Counted from the stretch's first letter, positions 18,094-27,815 are shown. The stretch: DNA of 64,000 nucleotides from an uncultured Ruminobacter sp. (GCA_902764345.1 CACWVT010000001.1:24810-88809); one strand, 5' to 3'. Numbers and translations are program-made. The notes: generated by a model not told the origin, from the letters alone.

Positions 18094-19005
18094 TCACCCC
18101 TTACGATTAAGAGCCAACTGCATATCACGTTTTCTTCTGCGATCTGCCCTGACTCTGCTCAGCCAATACACAAACGTACATACCGAAACGATAAATACAA
18201 TTATTGTGGCCAGTGCATTAATCTCAGGATTCAAACCTCTTCTAACCTTGGAAAACACCAGTACGGGCAGGGTTGAAGAATTAGGACCTGCCACAAACTG
18301 AGTAATAACCAGGTCATCCATTGACAGGGTGAAAGCCAGCAGCCATCCTGACACAATAGCAGGCATGATGGAAGGAAGGATAATGGTGAAGAAGGTCTTT
18401 ATCGGACCAGCTCCAAGATCAAGTGCGGCCTCCTCTATTGAAGTATCCAGTTCACGCATACGGGAACGAACAACAACTGTTACATAGGCAGATGTCAGGG
18501 TAACCATGGAAATCCATATTGTAACCATGCCCTTCTCCGGCCAACCAATAATATTTGACATTGCCACGAACAGCAGGAGCATGGAAAGACCAATAATCAC
18601 GTCAGGCAGAACCATTGGTGCCGTAATGAAAAGGGCAAACATGGATTCTCCCTTGAATCGACCTATCTTAACAAGCACAATCGCCGCCAACGTACCGATA
18701 ATCACTGACATGGATGCGGAACTGAAAGCAATAATAAGCGAATTAAGCACCGCATCAATCATCTGTCTGTCACTCAAAAGCTCAAAATACCATTTTACTG
18801 AAAAGCCGCTCCATATGGTAACAAGCTTTGATTCATTAAATGAAAAGACAATCAGTGTGGCAATTGGCAGATACAGAAACATGAATCCGAAAAACAGAAA
18901 AACGAACTTCAGAATACTGCTTCTGGTACATCTCGGATACTTTCGAACCGTCTGCACAATGGTTTCTGCCTGAGCGGCATTGTTTTCTTTTACATCTTCC
19001 GCCAT
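18094..19005 (-). CDS. potC: Spermidine/putrescine ABC transporter permease PotC
   Basis: Inner-membrane permease of the polyamine importer. The 303 residues have six predicted membrane helices and the EAA loop that docks on the ATPase (EEAALDLGAGPIKTFFTIILP). An approximately 25-residue cytoplasmic N-terminal extension precedes the first helix. Its start codon overlaps the potB stop by one base (TAATG), so the two permeases are translationally coupled. Confidence 0.95.
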   Translation of the reverse strand: MAEDVKENNAAQAETIVQTVRKYPRCTRSSILKFVFLFFGFMFLYLPIATLIVFSFNESKLVTIWSGFSVKWYFELLSDRQMIDAVLNSLIIAFSSASMSVIIGTLAAIVLVKIGRFKGESMFALFITAPMVLPDVIIGLSMLLLFVAMSNIIGWPEKGMVTIWISMVTLTSAYVTVVVRSRMRELDTSIEEAALDLGAGPIKTFFTIILPSIMPAIVSGWLLAFTLSMDDLVITQFVAGPNSSTLPVLVFSKVRRGLNPEINALATIIVFIVSVCTFVYWLSRVRADRRRKRDMQLALNRKG

Positions 19006-19943
19006 TATTTTGCTCCCTGAGTAATTTCTTTACGCTGGGTCTTGTAGAACAGAACAATCGGAACAACAAGAATCAACAGCATGATGGTGGCCAGTGCAGC
19101 CGCAAGAGGCCAATCTCTGGTCATGAAGTACTCATCCCAAATGGTGCGTCCGATCAGGTTGGCTCCCGGTCCTCCGAGAAGTTCAGGAATAATATACTCA
19201 CCCACCGCAGGAATGAATACAAGCATTGAACCTGCAATGATGCCACTGTATGTCTGAGGAACAAAAAGTTTAAAGAAACATTTTGCCGGACGGCAGCCGA
19301 GATCATAACCAGCCTCTATAATGGTGTAATCCACGCGCACGATTGCGGTATAAAGAGGAAGAATCATGAATGGCAGATAGGCATAGACAATACCGATGTA
19401 TACGGCGAGATCAGTATGCAACAGCTGAAGCGGCTCATCGATAATATTAAGCCACTGCAAGAAACTGTTAAGATATCCTTCTGGCTTCAGAATTCCCATC
19501 CAGGCATAAATTCTGATAAGGAAGGAGGTCCAGCTTGGCATGATAACCAGCATAAGCAGGGCATTACGCAAAGAGCTTTTCGAAGTTGCAATGGCCCAAG
19601 CCATGGGATAACCGATAAGTAAACATAGCAGTGTTGATATGAAAGCTATTTTTATGGACTTAAGGTACGAATACAGATAGGTTGAATCGTCAAATATGGC
19701 CGCATAGTTGCCAAGATAAGCACTGAAATTTAGCTTTAAATCCTCAGAATCAAAGGAAATCAGGGATGTATACGGAGGTACGCTGTCATCAATACTCTCC
19801 GCAAAGCTTATTTTCAGAATTATCAGGAATGGCACAAAGAAAAACAGTGACATCCAGAGATAAGGCAGTGCTATGACGGCATACTTATGCCATCCGCTCA
19901 GCTTTTTCTGTCTTCTGTTGATTTTATAGGTTTTATTCTGCAT
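19005..19943 (-). CDS. potB: Spermidine/putrescine ABC transporter permease PotB
   Basis: Second permease subunit, 312 residues with six membrane helices. The EAA loop reads EAGYDLGCRPAKCFFKLFVP, and a basic N-terminus (KINRRQKKLSGWHKY) precedes the first helix. It starts 13 bp after potA and ends overlapping potC. PotB and PotC form the heterodimeric channel fed by PotD. Confidence 0.95.
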   Translation of the reverse strand: MQNKTYKINRRQKKLSGWHKYAVIALPYLWMSLFFFVPFLIILKISFAESIDDSVPPYTSLISFDSEDLKLNFSAYLGNYAAIFDDSTYLYSYLKSIKIAFISTLLCLLIGYPMAWAIATSKSSLRNALLMLVIMPSWTSFLIRIYAWMGILKPEGYLNSFLQWLNIIDEPLQLLHTDLAVYIGIVYAYLPFMILPLYTAIVRVDYTIIEAGYDLGCRPAKCFFKLFVPQTYSGIIAGSMLVFIPAVGEYIIPELLGGPGANLIGRTIWDEYFMTRDWPLAAALATIMLLILVVPIVLFYKTQRKEITQGAK

Positions 19944-19956
19944 ATCCGGAGATCCG

Positions 19957-21153
19957 CTAGAAAGTTAAGGTCACGCAGGATTCAGGGTCCCAACTCAAAA
20001 ATACTTTATCATCCCAGGTAGGAAGCCCCTTGTTGAAACGGTCAACATTAGGAAGCGTTGAAATGACAACCTTACCGGAATTAAGCTTTACATGATAAAT
20101 GGATATATCACCCATGTAGGCAATTTCGGTAACCACACCGGTGGTGTAATTATCCTTCAGAGGCTGACCGTTCTCATCAACCGGCGAAGTCTTTTCGAGA
20201 TAAATCTTTTCCGGTCTGATTGCCACGGTTACTTCCATGCCGTCATCAAGATCGACATCGATATCAAGATGAATATCATGCTCAAGATCCTTACATCTGA
20301 TCACAGAACCTACTTCAGGTCCTGAAGTAACCAGGGTTGACTCAAACATGTTAACGGAACCGATGAACTCAGCTGCAAAACAGCAGTTCGGATTTTCATA
20401 AATCTGTCTAGGAGAACCAACCTGAATGAACTCACCGCGATTCATTATGGCAATGCGTTCGGCCATGGTCATGGCTTCTTCCTGATCATGGGTCACCATT
20501 ATGCAGGTTACACCTACACTTTCAATTATGTTAACCAGTTCAAGACGCATCTGTTCCCTAAGCTTTTTGTCAAGAGCTCCCATCGGTTCATCGAGAAGCA
20601 GAAGCTTAGGCTGTTTGGCCAAAGAACGTGCAAGAGCCACACGCTGCCTCTGACCACCAGACAGCTGATGAGGCTTACGGTTAACATATTCTTCCATGTG
20701 AACCAGCTTAAGCATCTGATTCACACGTTCCTCAATGACTTTTTTAGGCAGTTTTTCCTGTTTTAAACCAAAAGCAATGTTCTGAGCCACGGTCATATGC
20801 GGAAAAAGTGCGTAAGACTGAAACATCATATTCAGATGACGCTTATAAGGAGGAACACCTATTATGTCCTCCCCATCAAGAATAATGCTGCCACTCGTTG
20901 GATTTTCAAATCCTGCAATCATACGCAGGAGCGTTGATTTACCGCACCCAGACGACCCGAGCAGTGCAAATATCTCTCCTTCGTAAATAGTGAGATCAAC
21001 ATTATCCACAGCGACATTTTCACCGTACTTCTTGGTAATGTTCTTAATTTCCAATAAAGGACGACGAACCTTTTTTACGGGCTCACGGTTTTTATTAACC
21101 GCAGTCTTCTCACTTCCCGTAACCTTTTCATTATCTTTAAGCAGTTCAGCCAA
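19957..21153 (-). CDS. potA: Spermidine/putrescine ABC transporter ATPase PotA
   Basis: ATPase subunit, 398 residues. It has Walker A GSSGCGKST, signature LSGGQRQRVALARSLA, Walker B LLLDEPMGALD, switch histidine in MVTHDQEEAM and a C-terminal TOBE region (VAIRPEKIYL). The first ~30 residues before the domain are charged and not part of the fold. Translation appears to begin at a TTG (21153) with GGAGA upstream. A strong hairpin with a U-run separates it from potD. Confidence 0.95.
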   Translation of the reverse strand: MAELLKDNEKVTGSEKTAVNKNREPVKKVRRPLLEIKNITKKYGENVAVDNVDLTIYEGEIFALLGSSGCGKSTLLRMIAGFENPTSGSIILDGEDIIGVPPYKRHLNMMFQSYALFPHMTVAQNIAFGLKQEKLPKKVIEERVNQMLKLVHMEEYVNRKPHQLSGGQRQRVALARSLAKQPKLLLLDEPMGALDKKLREQMRLELVNIIESVGVTCIMVTHDQEEAMTMAERIAIMNRGEFIQVGSPRQIYENPNCCFAAEFIGSVNMFESTLVTSGPEVGSVIRCKDLEHDIHLDIDVDLDDGMEVTVAIRPEKIYLEKTSPVDENGQPLKDNYTTGVVTEIAYMGDISIYHVKLNSGKVVISTLPNVDRFNKGLPTWDDKVFLSWDPESCVTLTF

Positions 21154-21165
21154 GATACTATCTCC

Positions 21166-21204
21166 ATAAAAAACGGAATTAAGAGGGCTGCCCCCCTTAA
21201 TTCC
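21166..21204 (-). terminator. Intra-operon terminator between potD and potA
   Basis: The arms GGAATTAAG / CTTAATTCC (21175-21183 and 21196-21204) are extended by GGG/CCC across one mismatch. On the minus strand this is followed by GTTTTTTATGG. It looks like a complete intrinsic terminator placed 66 bp after potD and just before potA. Partial read-through would give more binding protein than transporter. Confidence 0.75.
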
Positions 21205-21270
21205 ATGAGTTTAACCTTAACGGTGTTTTCTATATGCAGCTGACACCGACAGAATCTCCATAACCATAAG

Positions 21271-22374
21271 CTAGCTTGCTTTTACACGATTCCAGATTTT
21301 TGTCATTTCCTTATTAATCTTACGAGGATGAACTTCAGGAACCCACATCTTCTTCAGCTGCTCTTCAGGAATATAGATATTTGGATTGTTTCTTACCTTA
21401 TCAATTACCATAGGAACGGCAGCCTTATTGGCATTATCGTAAGATACATAAGATGAATTCTTGGCTGCTATATCCGGACGCATGATAAAGTTCATAAATT
21501 TATAAGCATTTTCAACATGATCAGCATCCTTCGGTATGGCAAACATATCGTAGAACATCAGAGCACCTTCACGAGGAACAAGGTACTCTATCTCCACGCC
21601 ATTCTGAGCCTCTTCCGCCCTGTCTGCCGCCTGAAGAACGTCTCCGGACCAGCCGAGCGTAATGCAGATGTCACCATTTGCCAGATCATTGATGTTCTGT
21701 GATGAATGGAAATAGGTAACATTAGGACGCATTTTAAGCAGTAATTCCTCAGCCTTCTTGTAATCATCAAGATTTGTTGAGTTCGGGTCGAGTCCAAGAT
21801 AGTTAAGCGCTGTAGGAATAACTTCTGTCGGAGCGTTCAAAATAGCCACACCGCAATCCTTCAGTTTGGAAAGAATTTCCGGTTTGAATATAACATCCCA
21901 GGTCTTCATGTCGAAATCCTTACCCAGACGTTCTTCTATCATTTTCTTGTTGTAGGCAATACCTGCGGTTCCGACAAAATACGGGATACCGTGAGCATTA
22001 TCAGGATCAAGTTTTGCCACAAAACTGAGCTGAACCGGATCAATATTTGCCAGGTTAGGAAGCTTGGACTTATCAAGCTGAAGATATACACCGGCCTTCT
22101 GCTGACGGGCCATAAAATCAAGTCCCGGAGCTACAATATCGTAGCCCGTTTTACCTGAAAGGATCTTTGCATCCAACACTTCGTTGCTGTCGAAAACGTC
22201 ATAGACCACCTTGATTCCTGTTTCCTTTTCAAACATTGGAATAATCTCAGGATCAATATAGTCACTCCAGTTGTATATGTTAAGAATCTTTTCCTCTTCA
22301 GCGGCTGCTGAATTAAAACCACTCACAACGGCAACTGCAGCCACGGCGACTGCTGTCAAAGTTTTTTTGAACAT
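21271..22374 (-). CDS. potD: Spermidine/putrescine-binding periplasmic protein PotD
   Basis: Solute-binding protein that delivers polyamines to PotBC. From the ATG at 22374 (AGGA 8 bp upstream) it has 367 residues. The longer open frame to 22410 adds residues before the signal peptide. The signal peptide is MFKKTLTAVAVAAVAVV..., with cleavage near SAAA-EEE. The mature start ILNIYNWSDYIDPEI is typical of PotD/PotF. It is first in the operon here, whereas E. coli has potABCD order. Confidence 0.94.
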   Translation of the reverse strand: MFKKTLTAVAVAAVAVVSGFNSAAAEEEKILNIYNWSDYIDPEIIPMFEKETGIKVVYDVFDSNEVLDAKILSGKTGYDIVAPGLDFMARQQKAGVYLQLDKSKLPNLANIDPVQLSFVAKLDPDNAHGIPYFVGTAGIAYNKKMIEERLGKDFDMKTWDVIFKPEILSKLKDCGVAILNAPTEVIPTALNYLGLDPNSTNLDDYKKAEELLLKMRPNVTYFHSSQNINDLANGDICITLGWSGDVLQAADRAEEAQNGVEIEYLVPREGALMFYDMFAIPKDADHVENAYKFMNFIMRPDIAAKNSSYVSYDNANKAAVPMVIDKVRNNPNIYIPEEQLKKMWVPEVHPRKINKEMTKIWNRVKAS

Positions 22375-22517
22375 CTCGTAAATCCTTATAACGTCAAAAG
22401 GTTCATACAAAAAAACTGCTCCGGAGAGGTTTCAACATAATTAGGTGATAACCGACCGGCAAGGACAATTGTAATGTAAATTGTTCATAATTTCGCAATT
22501 TTTTTATTATTAGCAAA

Positions 22518-24074
22518 TTATTTTTTCCTCTTTTGGTCTCCTTCCTTTTTATCGGTCTTGCCCTTATCAGAAGTCTCAGAAGTCACAATCCCTTTACCAT
22601 CAGGCGTTTCGTCTTGTTTTACGTTTTCCTGAGGAGGGTTCCTGTTCTTTTTCGATTTCCCATCCAAAAGCTCATATGCTTTGGTATAGGATATGTAAAA
22701 CTGAGATATGTTCTTAACGTAGTTAACTGTTTCCAGAGCGTTGTGCTTTACAGCTATCTTCTCCACATTGTTAAACCAGACATTATCCTTAAGTCCGGCA
22801 TCCTTGGCCTCCATACGGTATCTGGTTATCCTTGACGGTCCGCTGTTATATGAGGCCAGGGCAAACAGAAGTCGATCACTGTTACTTATCTGAGGATCAC
22901 TGAAAAAGCTGTCAATCATGTAGCGCATGTATTTTGTTCCTGCATGGACGTTGTTATCCAGGTCAGAAACACTGCTTAAATTGATATACCATTCACTGGC
23001 AGTACTCGGAAGAACCTGCATTATCCCCACGGCACCGCGTCTGGACACTACCGACTGGTTAAGTGTAGATTCCTGATATGCCTGAGCCATCAGGAGCTTC
23101 CAGTCAAGATTGTATTGCGCTCCGTATTTTTTAAATATAGTGATGAATTTTTCCAGATCATCAGGGGTTATTCCCAGCCAGTCACGCCGTTTGGCGTAGT
23201 GAGATTCATACACTGGTGACGTACGCATATAGCGGTCATATATCGGTGTACCTTCCTTTGTTCCGTCTCTGTTTTCCCTCAAAAACATGTTTATGGCTTT
23301 ATAAAGCTCAGGGGAATCATGTCTGATGGCCCAGACCAGTGAAGCATTAACTTTAATTGGAATATCGGTGGCATACTGTACGTTCTTAAACAGCCTGCGC
23401 CAAACAACAAGTTTGGAATTATTAATAACCGTGGCCTTAATCTCTCCCTTGTCGACCATGTCCACCAAATCCGCATCTGTCAGATACTCATCCGCATAGA
23501 CAATCTTAACCGGAGGGAGCCCCATCGCACTGAGGTAGGTATTCACATTTTTAAGGCTTTCGGCATAACTGGAACTTTTTCTGACAAGAAAATATCTGCC
23601 TGAAAAATCCTTCAGTTCCTTAATCGGCGCCTGATTTTTCGCCACGACTGCTATTTCCTGAACCCACAGCTTTTCCGGAATGGTAAAGTCCACATAGCGC
23701 TTTAAATAATTGGTGGCCTGCATACCTACGGCGATGTCACCGTAACCATCGGCAATGTATTTGACGAACTCATCCTGCCTTACGGGAATAAAATAAAATT
23801 TCAGATGCTTGGCTTCAGGATATTTTTCTGAAAGAAATTTTTTGAATTTATTGAAAAGCGCAACATACAATCCGTCAGGTTTGCCTTTATTGATAAAAAA
23901 ACCAACCTGATCGTATGCAACTATAACCCTTAGGGACTTGTGTTCGACCATTGAGGTCAGATCCCCAAGTCGTTGCTGCGGTTTACCTTCGTCCATCAGC
24001 ACGCCGTGCGCATTTGTGAATAACGCAAGGAATGCCAAAAAGACGAACATTCTCGTGAAAATCAATTTAAACAT
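22518..24074 (-). CDS. mltF: Membrane-bound lytic murein transglycosylase F-like protein
   Basis: Cleaves the MurNAc-GlcNAc bond of peptidoglycan at the outer membrane or periplasm. The 518 residues begin with a signal sequence (to about 24). An SBP_bac_3-type domain follows (about 45-285; LRVIVAYDQVGFFINKGKPDG). The C-terminal SLT domain has the catalytic glutamate in AQAYQESTLN and then GIMQVLPSTA and ALASYNSGPSRI. The tail is lysine/glutamate-rich low complexity. The architecture equals MltF. I see no lipobox. Confidence 0.88.
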   Translation of the reverse strand: MFKLIFTRMFVFLAFLALFTNAHGVLMDEGKPQQRLGDLTSMVEHKSLRVIVAYDQVGFFINKGKPDGLYVALFNKFKKFLSEKYPEAKHLKFYFIPVRQDEFVKYIADGYGDIAVGMQATNYLKRYVDFTIPEKLWVQEIAVVAKNQAPIKELKDFSGRYFLVRKSSSYAESLKNVNTYLSAMGLPPVKIVYADEYLTDADLVDMVDKGEIKATVINNSKLVVWRRLFKNVQYATDIPIKVNASLVWAIRHDSPELYKAINMFLRENRDGTKEGTPIYDRYMRTSPVYESHYAKRRDWLGITPDDLEKFITIFKKYGAQYNLDWKLLMAQAYQESTLNQSVVSRRGAVGIMQVLPSTASEWYINLSSVSDLDNNVHAGTKYMRYMIDSFFSDPQISNSDRLLFALASYNSGPSRITRYRMEAKDAGLKDNVWFNNVEKIAVKHNALETVNYVKNISQFYISYTKAYELLDGKSKKNRNPPQENVKQDETPDGKGIVTSETSDKGKTDKKEGDQKRKK

Positions 24075-24139
24075 GGCGGCATATCTTCTGAAAAATATTA
24101 CAGATAAATATCCGTGTTACAATTACATGTCAGAGAATG

Positions 24140-24430
24140 TCAGAGTGACTTAGCCCGCAACTGGAAAATGATGTTTTCAGCAGTACATGAGAATTCAATT
24201 CTAACCTTTTTGGTCAAAATACCGTCACTTTCCAAATCCTCTGATGTCACTACTGCGGACTCACAGACTTTTTTTGCCTCTTCAACATAGCGGCCGAAAG
24301 TACCTTCTACTGAAGATCTGTCGCCTGTAAGCTCACATTCAAACACGCAGTCATTGTCATTGATTACTGTACCGATTTCCATGGTACAGCCGCATTCGTT
24401 GCCACAGTCTTTTAATATGTCTTCTGCCAT
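24140..24430 (-). CDS. yfcZ: YfcZ/YiiS family (DUF406) small protein
   Basis: A 96-residue cytoplasmic protein of unknown function. It matches the gammaproteobacterial YfcZ/YiiS family. The marks are the N-terminal cysteines (CGNECGCTMEIGTVI), DNDCVFE, a central helix (VEEAKKVCESA) and the C-terminal FSCTAENIIFQLR. A strong purine-rich site (AAAGGGGTGGGG) precedes the ATG. An (AT)n tract lies 24 bp upstream of the start. Confidence 0.8.
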   Translation of the reverse strand: MAEDILKDCGNECGCTMEIGTVINDNDCVFECELTGDRSSVEGTFGRYVEEAKKVCESAVVTSEDLESDGILTKKVRIEFSCTAENIIFQLRAKSL

Positions 24431-24453
24431 AGCCCCACCCCTTTAATCTTCCG

Positions 24454-24470
24454 TATATATATATATATAT
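24454..24470. repeat. TA dinucleotide repeat upstream of yfcZ
   Basis: Seventeen bases of uninterrupted alternating TA lie 24-40 bp upstream of the yfcZ start, where its promoter or 5' leader should be. Length changes by slippage could alter promoter spacing, which is inference. Confidence 0.8.
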
Positions 24471-24611
24471 TCAGTTACAAAATTTTCATTCTGATAATCG
24501 GAATGATAACAAAACAGCTCCGGTTATAGATTCATACTAACATAAATAAACAGACAGATAATAATGGTTCGCCATCATGAAAACAGTTTTGAGAATAAAC
24601 TCCGAAAATAA

Positions 24612-24644
24612 GAAAAAACGTTCCGTAAAAAATCCTTTTACGGA
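24612..24644 (-). terminator. Rho-independent terminator after menA
   Basis: A 9-bp stem TCCGTAAAA / TTTTACGGA (24622-24630 and 24636-24644) is followed on the minus strand by ACG and then TTTTTT. It is located about 50 bp past the menA stop. Confidence 0.85.
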
Positions 24645-24691
24645 CACGGATCACGTTTAAAGGCTCAAAAACTGACTGTCATGACAGGATT

Positions 24692-25615
24692 TCAGCACAA
24701 TGCCATGGCCGCACCGCATACAATATTGGCAACAGCGGCCCCCAATGACGTCTTCTTAAGCATCGGATCAAGCATCTTTCCAGAATGTGCCGGATTTATG
24801 CAGTATATGGAAGCCGCAATGACAGGAATCATGGAAATAAGTACCAGATATCCTGCGGATGACTTGTCGCTGAAGTGAAAAGAAACAGCTCCGGTCGCAC
24901 TCAGAACAGAACAAAACAGAAGCCATGCATGGTATATTCTTCCGCCCCGCATCCCCATCATAACAACTAAAGAGCGCTTTCCGTTAACCCTGTCACTTTC
25001 ATAATCGCGCAGATTATTGACATTAAGTACAAGTGTAGCCATAAATCCTGCCGCCGCACCCCACATCATGCTTTCCGGGGTAACAGTCCCTGCCAGCATG
25101 AAACAGCTTCCCATAACAGAGACCAGTCCGAAGAAAATGAATACGGAAATATCTCCCAGCCCCTTATAGCCATATACAAGTCCGACCGTATATGTAATGG
25201 CTGCGACAACTGACAGTGCCCCCAGAATCATGAATACAGCCATGCTGGTATAATCAGAACCGAAGGCCAGGATCAAAGACAGAAAACCGGAAATAACGGA
25301 TGCAATGGCAACGGCAACAATCCCTTTTTTCATTTCGGACATTGTCATATCACCACTCTGAATGGCTCTTCTCGGACCAATCCTGTTATCCCCGTCCACC
25401 CCGGAAACGGCATCTCCATAATCATTGGCAAAATTGGATAGAACCTGAAGAAGAACAGCTGTAACCACGATAAGGAATAGAATCAGGGACATCATGACCG
25501 GTGAAAAATGACTGTCAGACATTCCCAGAAAACACCCCGCAAGTACGGCAGACAGGGAAAGAGGAAGTGTTCTGAGTCTTGCCGCAACGATCCACTTTTT
25601 TATATCCATTATCAT
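24692..25615 (-). CDS. menA: 1,4-dihydroxy-2-naphthoate polyprenyltransferase MenA
   Basis: Inner-membrane prenyltransferase that makes demethylmenaquinone. The 307 residues have about eight to nine helices. The UbiA-type Asp motifs are NFANDYGDAVSGVD and NNLRDYESDRVNGKRSLVV, and DNRIGPRRAIQSGDM is MenA-specific. Menaquinone suits anaerobic respiration or fumarate reduction. GGAG lies 4 bp before the first ATG, with a second ATG two codons on. It follows rnb on the same strand. Confidence 0.93.
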   Translation of the reverse strand: MIMDIKKWIVAARLRTLPLSLSAVLAGCFLGMSDSHFSPVMMSLILFLIVVTAVLLQVLSNFANDYGDAVSGVDGDNRIGPRRAIQSGDMTMSEMKKGIVAVAIASVISGFLSLILAFGSDYTSMAVFMILGALSVVAAITYTVGLVYGYKGLGDISVFIFFGLVSVMGSCFMLAGTVTPESMMWGAAAGFMATLVLNVNNLRDYESDRVNGKRSLVVMMGMRGGRIYHAWLLFCSVLSATGAVSFHFSDKSSAGYLVLISMIPVIAASIYCINPAHSGKMLDPMLKKTSLGAAVANIVCGAAMALC

Positions 25616-25631
25616 TTTTCTCCATGTGAAG

Positions 25632-25659
25632 AACCGGATACGGCAAATGTCGTATCCGG
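25632..25659 (-). terminator. Hairpin between rnb and menA
   Basis: The 9-bp arms CCGGATACG / CGTATCCGG (25634-25642 and 25651-25659) have an 8-nt loop. On the minus strand they are followed only by TTCTTC. This may be a weak terminator for rnb or an mRNA-stabilising hairpin just upstream of the menA ribosome binding site. Confidence 0.45.
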
Positions 25660-25688
25660 CCCTTTGTATAGCTCACGACAGCTGATGA

Positions 25689-27776
25689 TTATGATATGCG
25701 AACAGGAAGTTCCCCGATAATGGCACGGCTGTCATTGATTTCCACAATACGTACCTTTAACTTCTGCCCCAGGCGAATCACTGTCTTTTCACCATCCAAA
25801 GTCACTACCCCCAGTGTATTGTTGCCCTCTATACGTTTTTTGTCGATAGCAATCATGCTTGAAGGAACAAATACTCTGGCTCCGTTATCAAGAAGCATCA
25901 CCTTGATACCGCCCCTTGACACGTCCATTACCTCAGCATCAAAAACGGTCTTATTGATATGCGGTCTGAGATAATCCATGTAAAGCCAATCCTTTACCTG
26001 ACGTTCTGCGGCACGATTGTTCTTTTTGGAAAGATTCATGCTTTCGATAACATCATCACTAGGAATTCGAGGTTTCTCGGTATTCGCAATGGCACACTTA
26101 ATCAGACGATGATTAATCATATCTCCATATTTTCTGATTGGAGATGTCCATGTTGCATAATAATCAAGCCCCATGCCGAAATGAGGTCCCGGTACCGGAG
26201 ACATTTCCGCAAAGGCGGTACACTTGTGAATTCTGGCATCTAAATAGGCTGAATCTGAATCATAAAGCCATCTCTTGAGCTTGCAGTAGCCTTCCATTGT
26301 TTCAATCTGCTCGATATCATCTATTGGGTACCCGCTTTCTTCAAGCACCTGATTTACATCAGCAATCTTTTCATGGTCAAGACCACTGTGGGTATTGAAA
26401 ATACCGGCGTTGAAATTTTCAGCCAGAAATCTTCCTGCACAGGTATTTGCCAGAATCATTGCCTCTTCAACAATGCCGTTCGCCACTCTCTTGTGTACAA
26501 CCTTAATTTCCTTAAGACCGCCTTTCTCATTGAGCACAAATTCATATTCCGGCTTATCCTTAAACACGCAGGTGTGGGTTTTTCGATAGTTGTATCTTGC
26601 AATGCTGAAATCCCTAAGCAGGTCTATCTGTTCCCTGATAACAGGTGATGGTGCGAATGCAGTTTCCTTACCCTCAAGAAGATCCGAAACCTCGTCGTAA
26701 ACAAGCTTTCCCTGAGACTTGATTGAGGCCATCATAAACTCAATCTTCTGATCACTGCTGCCATCAGCCTGAATATTGAATTTTCCGACTAACGCATAAC
26801 GTTCTTCATTTTCCCTCAACGAACAGAGATCATCACTCAGAGTTCTCGTAAGCATAGGGATATCCCTTCCGGGAAGATATATTGAGAAAGCCCTCTTCGC
26901 AGCGTAGCTGTCAAGTTCGTCATTCTCATGAATGTACCCTGTAGGATCGGCTATCGCCACCCAGAGACACCATCCGCCATCTGGAAGCTGTTCGATATAA
27001 AGAGCGTCATCCATATCCTGTGTTTTTGCGGAATCAATGGTAACAAACGGCTTATCAGTCAAATCTACTCTGTCTACAGAATTATCTTTGTACTCATATG
27101 ACGGCAGATCGTCAGGAGCACTCTTAGGCAAATCAAGTCCGCGAAGAACAACCCACCATGGAGTCTGTTCGTCATCGGCATGTACAATAAATTCCGTTAC
27201 TTCAGCCATATGACCGTTTCTGTTTCCTTCAGCCATTGCATGTTTTGTCAGTACCGCAATGACCCAATCACCTTCACAAAGAGTAATACCGCCGGGCACA
27301 TGATTTACGGCATTGATGTTCATATTGATACACGGATGATCCGGTACCACGGTCAGCTTTCCACCAACATAGGCAACCCTTGCCACAAATCTTGAAAGAA
27401 ACGGTTCAATCAGACTGATTCTTTCAACACGTGATTTCTCTCCCTGATATACCACGTATCCGCTGATCTTATCTCCATGCATAAGACCACGCATTTCCTT
27501 TGGCGGAATGAAGAAACTTTCACGGGATTCGCTTTCAAGAAAACCAAAACCGCGTTCATTAGCCTTAACCACGCCCTGTTCCAGAGTTGAATCGGCTTCA
27601 GGAGAGATCCTTGGCTTCTGAACATTCTGTCTTATCTTGTGTTCCCTGTGCTCACTGCGTTCTGAACGAACATTCTTCTTTTCGGTTGCGGCTTCGATGA
27701 ATTCACCTTTTGCCTTCTTCTCATCGATGCTCTGCTTTTTAAGCTGCATCAGTATAGGATTGTCTTTTAATAACAT
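25689..27776 (-). CDS. rnb: Exoribonuclease II
   Basis: Processive 3'-5' exoribonuclease that degrades mRNA. The 695-residue protein follows E. coli RNase II closely: DNPILMQLK at the start, then GVVKANERGFGFLE and FFIPPKEMRGLMHGDKI (cold-shock domains). The RNB catalytic stretch FVTIDSAKTQDMDDALY has the metal-binding aspartates, and KYGDMINHRL and an S1 domain complete it. It is about 50 residues longer than E. coli's 644, largely because of a charged, basic insert (about residues 16-60) after the first ten family residues. Confidence 0.94.
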   Translation of the reverse strand: MLLKDNPILMQLKKQSIDEKKAKGEFIEAATEKKNVRSERSEHREHKIRQNVQKPRISPEADSTLEQGVVKANERGFGFLESESRESFFIPPKEMRGLMHGDKISGYVVYQGEKSRVERISLIEPFLSRFVARVAYVGGKLTVVPDHPCINMNINAVNHVPGGITLCEGDWVIAVLTKHAMAEGNRNGHMAEVTEFIVHADDEQTPWWVVLRGLDLPKSAPDDLPSYEYKDNSVDRVDLTDKPFVTIDSAKTQDMDDALYIEQLPDGGWCLWVAIADPTGYIHENDELDSYAAKRAFSIYLPGRDIPMLTRTLSDDLCSLRENEERYALVGKFNIQADGSSDQKIEFMMASIKSQGKLVYDEVSDLLEGKETAFAPSPVIREQIDLLRDFSIARYNYRKTHTCVFKDKPEYEFVLNEKGGLKEIKVVHKRVANGIVEEAMILANTCAGRFLAENFNAGIFNTHSGLDHEKIADVNQVLEESGYPIDDIEQIETMEGYCKLKRWLYDSDSAYLDARIHKCTAFAEMSPVPGPHFGMGLDYYATWTSPIRKYGDMINHRLIKCAIANTEKPRIPSDDVIESMNLSKKNNRAAERQVKDWLYMDYLRPHINKTVFDAEVMDVSRGGIKVMLLDNGARVFVPSSMIAIDKKRIEGNNTLGVVTLDGEKTVIRLGQKLKVRIVEINDSRAIIGELPVRIS

Positions 27777-27815
27777 GTACCAACCTAAATAATAAATTTA
27801 TATTGTAGCGACCGC

